From Siderastrea siderea (Eukaryota > Cnidaria > Anthozoa > Scleractinia > Rhizangiidae), in assembly GCA_964030785.1 (NCBI GenBank), contig OZ034967.1:68795713-68859712 (forward strand): DNA of 64,000 nucleotides, given 5' to 3'. The notes beneath the pieces were generated by a model. It did not search any database and was not told where the DNA came from. It saw nothing but the letters and a program-made list of their open reading frames with translations. Shown here one piece after another: positions 54,784-64,000 of this stretch; positions within the stretch are counted from its first letter, which is position 1, and every line of letters begins with the position of its first letter. Both the position numbers and the translations under genes were made by a program.

Positions 54784-57700
54784 GGCTGTCCGCGTAATTT
54801 TCGACCACTCAATTTTGATCAAATTTTCGATTTCCTTCAAACTTTTTGTACTAAACAAGGTTGATAAAGGACTAATAAAAATACATTTCGTTTTTTGGTA
54901 ATCTTCAGTATACCCGAGATATTCAGGCAAATGTTGCTGACACCCAGAGCCCTCAAAATCGCCCTTTCGTCGAGTCGAAATTAGCCAATTTTGGGAAGTC
55001 TGCTGCCGACCGTTTATTTATCCAAAAAATCTTTATACCAGTAATACATACTTTCCATACATACTTTTTATACCAGTAATACTTTAAAAATATGGTGCAA
55101 AAAGTTCACTGGCCAATGTTAACGGTATCAGCAAGAAGCCGGTCAAGTGGTAAGACAAAACCAAACGTTTCACAAAATACTGACCTCCTCTGATAATCTT
55201 GGGTATTTCTCTAAAGAGTACTAGGATAGTGTCCTTAAACTACTTAATAATATTTCGTGGATCTCTAACATGTCAAGAGATACAGTTGCAAAAATTTTGG
55301 AGAAATCCGTTATTCGGCAACAACTGCAATGAGACCGAGTGTGACAATGAGCGTACAAATTTTGACTTCTTTGTCTTGTTCACGGATGAAATGGGCCAAC
55401 ACTAGAACTAAAAGGGTAGAAATTAAAATCATATCTTTAAAGTTTTCCAGCTTTACTTCTAGGGCTGTTTTTCAACAGCTAACCGGCTGCAAATTTTGCA
55501 CTTCTGCAACGGATTCTATCAATTTCGTAGCCTTCTTTCGTTTGCCTACAGGCGGTGACCTCGTGATCTAAAAGCCTGAAGAACTCCATTATGTTGTGTG
55601 AAAAGAGTGACTAAATTCATTGTGACAGTCTGCTGGCTAAGGAAACGCCAGTGACAAGTAAAAGAACGTAGAAAAATCCAGGAAATGACACCTGAAAAAT
55701 ACTACGCCGTCCACCTTGTTTCAAGCGTATTACCGCTGGCCGCACCATCACATTTCCTTCCTGATCGTAGCGGAAATGACACTAAAAATTTAAAATCGAA
55801 AATTACTAACTTGCAAGTGACCAGTAAATCGATTGCCTTGCAAGCCACTTCAATAAAATAAGACACAATCATCGTATAGTTTTGATTGTGTTAATATAAG
55901 AAATAATCTCTACAGGTACAGACAGGTACTAAAGGTCAACTCAAAGTTGGAAATTCCTAGACATACAGCAGGATATGCTCGTAGGCGACCTTGATATCAC
56001 TGGCATTTTTTTAATCTTTCTTAGGCAAACGTGAGATAAGCCCGCAATTGCAGAAGTTAAAAGTCAATAGCGTTTACCCTTTTGTACGAGACAAGTGAAC
56101 CATTTGGATTTTGAAAAGTTGGATTTTTAAAATATCGTCTTATTGTGTTTTCGGCTAGACGGTGTGCTTTTAAGGGGTGGGGTTAGGCTTTATGGCCCTC
56201 GAGGTTCCTTTTTTCGGGTATCACACAGCTGCTTAAACCTTCTTATTTCATTGGATCTTGTTATCTCGCAGCTCTGTTGTCACGGCCAGGCATCAATGCT
56301 TCTGTCAGGTTTGTTTATCCCTGGTTTACTGTTTTTTTTTTTCAGCCAATCCTGTGTGGCGCTCTAAGAGCTGCTTAAGCTCGAACAAACACATTCCTTG
56401 AATTCGATCCTCTAGTAACGAAGGATCTCTGAAACTAAATGGTGGCTTTTTTGTGGAACAAGTGACTTGTATCACCATAAGGGTGAACAAACCTGAAGAA
56501 ACACCAGATACTTCATATAAGCCTCGCTCAAATCCTGAGGAAAAAAATATTGTTCTTAGTATTTATGAGAGACACCAGGAAGTACTTACACTGCTCGAGA
56601 ATTCCGTCCTTTTGTAATGATTCTTAAATTTGACGTCAGCGTTGTTATTACCGGTTTACTGCAACCTCTGCATGCCTTAAGCGGTTTCATATCGCCCCCA
56701 CAAACGTTTTGTATTGGCCCCATTTGCCGGGATTTAACAACAATTTAAAGGCGCTCTTATTACAATTTTGAAATTCTGCATAGAGGTGAGAACGAAACGC
56801 ATGAGATGTGAAAGAGAACGAACCGTTGGGCATTTCCAAACGCAGCTTTTTTGGCATCTACAAAAAGCACTTTTATCCCATCTCATCAAAATCGTTATCA
56901 AATTGCCTTGAAACCAAAAGTCGCTAGTAGATTATACAGACAAGTTTAACTCTCACTTAATATAGGGACAAGTGCGGCGAACTTGCCGCTAGCTCAAGTC
57001 TCGGAAACATGTCCCTTGGTGTGAACTACCTATTCTCAGTAATTATCTCAGAAACCAAATCAGAATACTGAGCAACAAAATCAAATGTACAGCTTGTCAA
57101 AGCTTGGCGTGTACAATTTGCGTCAAATGAAAAGAAAACAGCGTGACCGAAAAGTGCTGTAATCGACGATTATTTTACATTTTTGTACCCTTGAAGACTA
57201 CGAAACAAACGCAACATTATGATCACATTCCACAGGCTGCACAGGTTACACCAGCATTTCTAGGAACGAAGGAAAGCAGAAACACGCAGCTTACTGCGTA
57301 CGTAGGATACTAAGGTTAAATGGTTTGGTTGCCAAGACAATAAACCGCTGACCAGGTGTCCTGAAGTTTCAGACCACACCCTTTCGTTCACCCACCCCCA
57401 CCCCTAAACAAACCTCCTCAACCCCTAGAAAACCGCCGCCCCAACAAACTTTCGACTCAGGGATGAAAATTAAATTAAACCGGTATCAAACTCAAACAAA
57501 ACAAAATACTAAGACGCTGGCAAAGATGGGTCGCATAGGTTCATACTGCGTCAAAATACACATAGTTTCCCTATCGTGCAATCAGCCTTGCCGTTTTATC
57601 GTATTTGGTTCTTTATTTTGTGCTGATTAGATCCTTTACTACAGGATCCAGTTCTTTTATTTTGTTACGGTGGTGGGTGGTCCACTTCTTTCCAATTGGA

Positions 57701-59490
57701 TCGATTGATCGATCGATCGATTTCATTCATTCATTCATTCATTCATTCATTCATTCATTCATTCATTCATTCATTCATTCATTCTTTCATTCGTTCGTTC
57801 GTTCGTTCGTTCGTTCTTTCGTTCATTCAATCAATCGATCTCTCAATCAATCAATCAATCAATCAATCAACCAATCAATCAACCAATCAATCGATCAGCC
57901 AATCAGTCAATCAATCACTGATTCATGCAGTCATTTAGCGGGTCAATCTATCAATAGGTCAAACAATCAATTTTAATAGAAGCAACCAATGAAACAGTCA
58001 ATCAGTAAGTCAATCAAACCGTCAATCGCACAGTCTGTCATTCAATGAAAAAGTGAGTCAGTCAATCAGCGCAAACGCTTTAGCGGCCGGGAGAGACGAG
58101 CGGTGCCTGCAATCGCAGGCTTATCTCACGTTTGCCTGAGACAGATCAAAAGTGCCACTGATATCAAGGTCGCCTACGAGCATATTCTGCTGAATGTCTA
58201 GGAATTTCCAACTTTAAGTAGTTATTTTAATAGTTTAGTTTGCCAGGGCTCCTTTTGATAACAGGGTCAGTTTTAACTCTGACTATAACACCTTGGCGTA
58301 AAGAAATAAAGGTGTATGTATGTATGAGTTGACCTTTAGTACCTATCTATATACCTATAGAGATTGTTTCTTATCGTAATTCACGTGAAGCGCAAAACAG
58401 TTAAAACTGTGTTTTGATTGTGAATTATTTTAATGAAGTGGTTTGTAAAGCAATCAAATTACCGGACACTTAAAAGTTAGTGATTTCCGGTTTAAATTTC
58501 CGGTGTCCTTTCCGCTACGATCAGGAAGGAAATGTGATGTTGCGGTCAGCGGTAATACCTTGAAACAAGACGGACGCGTAGTATTTTTTAGGTGTCATTT
58601 CCTGGATTTGTCTTCTTTCTTTTACTTGCCACTAGCGTTTCCTTAGCCGGCAGACTGTTACAATGAATTTAGTCACTCTCTTCACACAACATAATGGAGT
58701 TCTTCATGCTTTTAGATCACGAGGTCGCCGCCTGTAAGCAAACGAAAGAAGACTGCGAAATTGATAGAATCCGTTGCAGAAGTGTAAAATTTGCAACCGG
58801 TTGGCTGCTGAAAAACAGCCCTAGAAGTAAAGCCGGACAACTTTCAAGATATGATTTTAATTTTTACCCTTTTAGTTATAGTGTTATAGTGTTGGCCCAT
58901 TTCATCCGTGAACAAGACAAAGAAGTCAAAATTTGTACGCTCATTGTCACACTCGGTCCCATTGCATTTGTAGCCGAATAACGGATTTCTCCAAAATTTT
59001 TACAACTGTATCTCTTGACATGTTAGAGATCCACGAAATATTATTAAATAGTTTAAGGACACTATCCTAGTACTCCTTAGAAAAATACATAAGATTGTCA
59101 GAGGAAGTCAGAGTTTTGTGAAACGTTTGGTTTTGTCTTACCACTTGGCCCGCTTCTTGCTGATACCGTAAACATTGGCCAGTTTGAGACTCTCTGGTTT
59201 AAACAAGTCTTAATAATTTGAACTTTTTCCACCATATTTCTAAAGTAGTGTGTCGTATCTATTACTGGTATAAAAGTTAGATTTTTTGGATAAATATACG
59301 GTCGGTAGCAGACTTCCCAAAATTGGCTAATTTCGACTCGACGAAAGGGCGATTTTGAGGGCTCTGGGTGTCAACAACATTTGCCTCAAAATCTCGGATA
59401 AACCGAAGATTACCAACAAACGAAATGTATTTTCATTAGTCCTATATCAACCATGTTTCGTACAGAAAGTTTGAAGGAATTCGAAAATTT
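54784..59490. mobile_element. long-TIR element (arms about 1.3 kb) in an intron
   Basis: The left arm 54784-56045 and right arm 58110-59490 are inverted copies: AGCCCTCAAAATCGCCCTTT, CCAATTTTGGGAAGTCTGCT and GGCAAACGTGAGATAAGCC are all mirrored. The interior of about 2 kb contains microsatellites and no ORF of note. Its architecture (kilobase TIRs, small core) resembles the 20.5-39.5 kb element, but the terminal sequences differ. Confidence 0.7.
57695..57935. repeat. compound microsatellite (GATC/CATT/CGTT/CAAT)n
   Basis: Consecutive tracts of GATC, CATT, CGTT and CAAT repeats give artefactual HSFI/NQSI repeat ORFs. Confidence 0.9.
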
Positions 59491-60210
59491 GAAATCACTT
59501 CTTCCTCTATCACTGTTCTGCGCATTCTGAGATTAAGTTTAAACCTACAGGGATCAAGATAGAAAGAAAGAGGGGCGAGAGATCAGAGTTGAAGTCAATT
59601 GTTTTTGTTTGTTTGTTTGTTTTTATTTTCAAGGAGCTCGAATGTTGTAGTTGGTTGTTGAAGTGAACACTGATTAATGAGTTCGTTCGAAACGGCAGTT
59701 AAGGCCAAAAAGCTTAAGCTACACTAAATTTATTCGAAAACCAAACGTAATATTATGACTCATAACCTCTCATTTTGGGAAATAGTAGAAGTACACAAGC
59801 TTTCGGCGAAAGGTTTGAAGCGATTAAACACCTGGAAGAACAAACGCAATATTAACAAAGCAGGGACTAAATCTATTGGTTTTCTCGCCAAGGCTCTTCG
59901 TCAGTTTTACCTGACTTATAACAAGAACGATAAATTGTCTGCTTTTTATGCTGGTGCAGACGCATTGAGTTTTGTTTACGTGCCCCTGTTAGAAAAATAT
60001 TAAATGTTACTTGGGAAAAGTTGCCAGTTTTCTTGTTTAAGTGCAATCCAGTTTAAGTCCAATGACAGTCCTTTCAACGAAAGTCCAAAGGAGTCCGAAG
60101 AAATTTCTGGCTCGCAAGGTCAGGAAAACTGTAGTAGCGCAAGATAAGACTTACGTTCTCTTACGTTCTGGTATGCTGTGTTTTTCGGTAATGTCGTATT
60201 TCGTTTCAGG

Positions 60211-60417
60211 ATGTGTTATTCAGGTGTATTTCTCGGCCAATTCTATAATTTTCACCGAGTAGCTACTCTGCAACACTATTTACATCTGCGTATCCATGTC
60301 CCGGGCCCGGTTAATGTAGCGCCACTCATTGGAATACGCCAAAAGTCGTCTAACGAGTCATCCTATAACGTCAACATTTTAACAGTGAACGAGACTATGC
60401 GGGAACGCTCCAACGCT
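60211..60417 (+). CDS. exon: extracellular segment of the receptor
   Basis: The acceptor TTCGTTTCAG and donor ACGCT|GTAAGC fit entry in phase 2 (matching the exon at 54293) and exit in phase 0 (matching 61308). The translation contains beta-type stretches (HYLHLRIHVPGP, YNVNILTVNETMR) with NES and NET sites. It could be part of GAIN subdomain B. No diagnostic motif. Confidence 0.5.
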
Positions 60418-60829
60418 GTAAGCTTATTTGTTTTTTTCATAGAAAATAAATAATTATTGGCTAAAAATGGCATTACGCGCATTGCGATTGGTTAAAATTT
60501 TAAAAAATAATATCAAAACTCTTTGGAAACAAATAAAACTAGTTTGAGTATTTATCTGATTAGAGATAAGCAAACTCCCTATCCCTTTCCCTGTTTCTGA
60601 TAGTTGCTATAGCCCTCATGAAAAGAAAACTAGGAACAGCGGTTGAAAACGTACATGTGGCTCCTGTTTTTTACTGTATTACCTCTTTCTCCCAGCTTTC
60701 ACTCACTGTACTGGTGTAAACCTAATAAAAACCTTTGAGAGATCAACGTAAGGTTCTTTTATACCGAGGCATTTATACCCACTTTCCAAGTTGCTATACA
60801 TATTTATGTCAAACTTAATAAGATCCTCA

Positions 60830-61110
60830 AGCATGACCTTAGGAGCCTACTGTACGTTCCTCAAAGACCTTCAAGGATCTCGCAGAATTCTTACCTGGGT
60901 CCTGCAAAATCTTCCAAAGAGGATCTTGCATTTGCTGATAGGCTGCAGAAGTTATTGAGGAACTTAATACGACCCTGCATGGTCAAGGAATCCCGCAAAG
61001 TTTACGAGGATCTTCCAGGATCTTGTCAAGATGGTGCAGGATCTCTGTTGGTTCTCATTAGAATCCTCAATGACCTTTCAGGATCCTCTAAAGCTATGCA
61101 GGGTCTTACT
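60830..61110. repeat. cluster of AGGATCTT/GATCCT motifs
   Basis: At least a dozen copies of (A)GGATC(T) or its variants with 15-30 bp spacing, such as CAAGGATCT, GAGGATCTT and CAGGATCTT. It appears to be a degenerate tandem repeat in an intron. Confidence 0.5.
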
Positions 61111-61307
61111 GTATTGGATGCTTCGATTTCTTTGCAAACTCCTTGTCATTTTTTTCAGGATCATTGCACAAAATGATCTTTACGTCCTAATGGATTCCAC
61201 AAAATAATGGAATTGACCAGTTTTCCTTAGATAAAATTATAGTTTTGGACGTTCTGACTAGATTCTTAGAACGAGTTTTAGCTTCATGTTTTGTCTTTTA
61301 AACTCAG

Positions 61308-61367
61308 ACGGATCAACGGATAAAGGAAATTTTGGAGGCGAACAGATGCAAAGGAATTTTTGACCAG
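61308..61367 (+). CDS. short exon of the receptor
   Basis: The acceptor TTAAACTCAG and donor CAG|GTAAAA give a 20-codon phase 0-0 exon (TDQRIKEILEANRCKGIFDQ). It is short but its phases agree with both neighbours. Support comes only from splice sites and phase. Confidence 0.45.
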
Positions 61368-63698
61368 GTAAAATCACTAATGCGTGCAGACTGATATGGG
61401 TTTTTGACTGTTTTAAATGTGTCCAATATGACGATTTACAGGTTTAAGCATGAGCTGTGGGAAACATGGCGTTCGACTACTCAACAAAAGCGTTTTCCAA
61501 GCAAACAGCGCTAAAATATTTAATAAAACTATCACCTGATCATCAGTTCTGTTGTCCTGTGTCTTTGAATTCCACATCTTCTTGTGCATATAGCCATGTT
61601 TCCCCCCTTTTCTTGAGTCAGTTTAATATACCTATTTAACTGCCGACGGTTTGAAAAAACCACTTCGTCCCAGTCATTGGCTGCCTTAAACACACAAGAT
61701 ACGCTAGACAGGCGATCGTTTCGAGTGTTGCTTAAATACCATCATTTCCTCCATAAAGATACATGGCAATATGGCTGTATGTCTTTGGTTGGTAGGACAA
61801 ATAATTGACAAAAAGGGAGGGTGGGTCTGCGAGTTTTTAAAGAGTAAACATTGAGCCAGATTTCTGCGGGTATCCTGTGCATTCTCGTTAGCTTTAAATT
61901 TATATTTAATGGAGCTTTCAGAACAGCAGAAACGTTGCTTAATTTTCAAATGCGGTCTTTTTCCATAAAACGTGCGCAGACTGTTGTTTGAACCGCTCGC
62001 TCTTATCAATATATTATGTAGAAAAATTAATGTTGCCTGACGAGTGAATTCCGCCTTAAATTTCACTAGAAAAGCCGACACCACACGAATCGCGAAGCGA
62101 TGAGTTCGAGAACGGTTCTGGAGGAATTGTGGAATTCACGAGTAAGGTAATGAGGTTTCCTTGAAAACAAACAATTGTTCTTTCGCTCTCATGAATGTAA
62201 CCATCTTCACAACGTCAGAGAAAAAGCCATTTCAAACTGTCAGGAGATCAGGCTAAAGAAAGATTCAAGGTCAAGCTCTAAACCTCATGGTTTTCACAAA
62301 TGCCTGGTTTCATCGGCAGCACTGTTTAATTTCTGTGCGATTGTAGCAGCTTCTTTAACGGAATTTTTGTTGAAAACTGAACAAGATCTCAGCACTCTAC
62401 TATCTTTATTCTTTGTGAATGAAATGTCTAATCTCTTCGGCAAATGAAAGCTGTTTGTAGGCATTTTCTCTTCCATTCACAAGTATACAGAAAGTGATAA
62501 ACATAGTGCAATATTTAAATTATTTTTCACCGAGTGGCTTCAGTTCTCTTTTACAGCGCCTGATATTTTGCATTTTGAATCTTTTCTGGATCCTCTTTAG
62601 AAAACCGTATTGCAAACATCCGAGGATATAAACATCGATTATATTTCAGCTCATGCCGATACGCTGATCCTAAAATTATTCATCTGTTTCCGTCTATATT
62701 GGGCACGGTCGAACCTGGTGTTCGCTTCAGCATTATCATTGTAAATTGAGCACCACCATGTATTTAAATCATAGCAAAATGGAAAAAAAAATGAACAAGA
62801 CAGAAAAATTAAACTAGAAAGAAAAGACGATATTGAAACGTGGCATTATTTTCAGTGTCTGTGGCTCGGGTGATGCCGTTATTTCAAAGAGATTTAACCA
62901 CGATGTAAACCATGCTCGGTGACGTGGTCAAAAAGTACAATACAGATGCAAACACCAATTGAGATAAACTGAGGGAATACTTAGATGTGACCGCAACCAC
63001 ACTCACCGATGCATCTGCTATCGAACGTGGTTATATCTCTTTAAACTTTCCTCAACATCCGAGTAACAAAAACTGAAAGTAACAGTAAAATGTTAAAAAA
63101 CGTCCTTTTTTATACAAATTTTTTGATAATGCTAATTCCCAGTGGGGGTTGGATTACAATAGAACACTGAACTATCACCGAGTGCGACCAAAATATAAGA
63201 AAGAACTAAGCACTGGTGCGAAATTTTAAGTTCACAATGGATGTGAAACTGGAATCCAAATCTACGATTTTATATCGAGCATAACCTGCAGGAATAGTTT
63301 ACCAAGCGAATCGACCTTCCATTACGGATGTTTGTCGTGCAAGCTTCTTACGAGCTCATTACCATGACCAGGCAAAGATCACCTACCCGTCTTGCTTGAG
63401 GGCTTTCCGTAGGCAGCGTAGAACTGGGATGGAGTGGTTTTTCAAAATGGTGGCCGTTAGGCAGGTATATTCAACATCCAAGAAACAGAGGAGAACAGGG
63501 CGGAAATCAAAGACACGGGTCAACACAACTGATGTGTCGACATATTTCAGCGCCGTTTGCTTCCTGTTCTTGTGCTGTTGTTATGTCGATTATGAGCGTC
63601 CTTATGATCATATTTCTGGCGTTCCCACTCAGTCTGAGACGTAAGCGACGACAAAGTGTTTGAGCTGATGAATATGGTTATGATGGCCATGTCCCCAG
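61368..63698. other. intron, exons possibly missed
   Basis: A GPS motif would be expected here or nearby if the gene is an adhesion GPCR, but I found no Cys/Trp/HxT pattern. The ORFs at 61704-62084 (minus) and 62175-62447 have no recognisable family. A possible exon at about 63418-63465 has splice-like borders but no supporting content. Confidence 0.4.
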
Positions 63699-63895
63699 GG
63701 AGAACCAAGCATTATTTATCTCGCCGTTGTTTTTGTTCCATTTGGTCAACAGAGTGGGAATCTCGTCATCAAAACCTCTTCTGTGGATAAAAGTACACTC
63801 AAACACCAAGAAATCCAGAATAAAATGGAGACTGTTCTTGTTTGCATTTCTTTGGGGGCGGTAGTGCTTTACTTCGTTACGCTATCGTTTCTAAG
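63699..63895 (+). CDS. exon: membrane-proximal segment and first transmembrane helix
   Basis: The acceptor GTCCCCAG (63698) gives a 197-nt exon. A second AG at 63751-63752 would give a shorter, in-frame form. The donor is TAAG|GTAAGG. Residues include YLAVVFVPFGQQSGNLVIKT, then a basic linker and a helix VLVCISLGAVVLYFVTLSF ending in arginine, consistent with helix 1 of a 7TM receptor. Exit is in phase 2, so the gene continues beyond the window. Confidence 0.55.
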
Positions 63896-64000
63896 GTAAG
63901 GGAAAGAAAACGGTAAGAAAACAAAAAGTAAAAAGTTGTAATATTACTATGTTGTTTTCTTTCGATATTTTACATTCACCCAACAATAAAATCGTTTAGC
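63896..64000. other. intron start, gene continues
   Basis: Intronic sequence after the transmembrane exon donor. Downstream exons lie outside the window. Confidence 0.5.

Larger units (their letters stand above)
10771..63895 (+). other. host multi-exon receptor gene (adhesion-GPCR-like), partial
   Basis: Thirteen or more exons on the plus strand share compatible phases and give one secreted/extracellular-type protein. The order is CUB end, VWC-like, LDLa, VWC-like, cysteine-rich, LDLa-like, VWC-like, [21-kb intron], VWC-like, LDLa, HormR part 1, HormR part 2, stalk/GAIN-like exons, and an exon with a transmembrane helix. This order matches cnidarian adhesion GPCRs with mosaic ectodomains. 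A GPS motif (conserved Cys/Trp and HxT) and helices 2-7 were not seen, so another single-pass receptor remains possible. The 5' end (signal peptide, CUB start) and 3' end are missing. The gene is large mainly because its introns are full of transposable elements. Confidence 0.6.

Noticed and set aside
57605..57976. 123-residue ORF of HSFI/NQSI repeats
   Set aside because: Translation of tetranucleotide microsatellites.
1..64000. CRISPR array or bacterial operon
   Set aside because: No regularly spaced identical repeats with unique spacers; all dense repeats are microsatellites, MITEs or TIRs in a eukaryotic context.

Overview
This is a window of animal genomic DNA, most likely from an anthozoan cnidarian such as a stony coral or anemone (inference). 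It is AT-rich, has spliced genes with GT-AG introns, is crowded with MITEs, fold-back elements and tRNA-derived SINEs, and has one 200-base assembly gap (17501-17700). It shows no bacterial operons, rRNA or CRISPR array.

Host gene. From about 10.8 kb to beyond the right edge, a single plus-strand multi-exon gene can be followed. Its exons encode, in order, the end of a CUB domain, VWC-like cysteine-rich modules alternating with LDL-receptor class A modules, a hormone-receptor-like (HormR) module split over two exons, a probable GAIN-type stalk, and a hydrophobic segment that looks like a first transmembrane helix. Nearly all ectodomain junctions are phase 1. The best reading is a receptor of the adhesion-GPCR type. 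The 7TM region would lie outside the window and no GPS motif was found.

The most interesting object is a complete but internally deleted Polinton/adintovirus-like element at 25193-34417 in the 21-kb intron of that gene. It is bounded by a perfect 5-bp target duplication (GAAAC), has inverted termini beginning AGTAGTAATA, and each outer terminus is itself a 179-bp near-perfect palindrome. It carries a protein-primed type B DNA polymerase pseudogene, an A32/FtsK-HerA-type packaging ATPase, a collagen-like/phage-fibre-like spike gene split at a canonical -1 slippery heptamer, a membrane-type protein, a proline-rich PPPY protein, three further overlapping ORFs of probable virion function, and relics of two small end genes. 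A deletion near 30.67 kb joins the polymerase, cut before its catalytic DTD motif, to a truncated converging gene.

Transposon layers. 0.65-7.83 kb: an old LINE interrupted by a 6.4-kb element (TAA duplication), itself interrupted by a 3.45-kb element with an 8-bp duplication (hAT-like), which holds SINEs and a smaller TAA element. 8.6-9.0 kb: a MITE made of repeated 18-bp palindromes. 16.35 kb: a Mutator-like MITE with a G-rich hairpin. 20.5-39.5 kb: a large element with 1.2-1.3 kb inverted repeats that received the virus-like element and a 3.49-kb TTAA element. 39.5-40.2 kb: a 700-bp TTAA fold-back element. 44.45-49.09 kb: a long-inverted-repeat composite with an inverted coiled-coil duplication and a LINE reverse transcriptase relic. 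54.8-59.5 kb: another 1.3-kb-TIR element.
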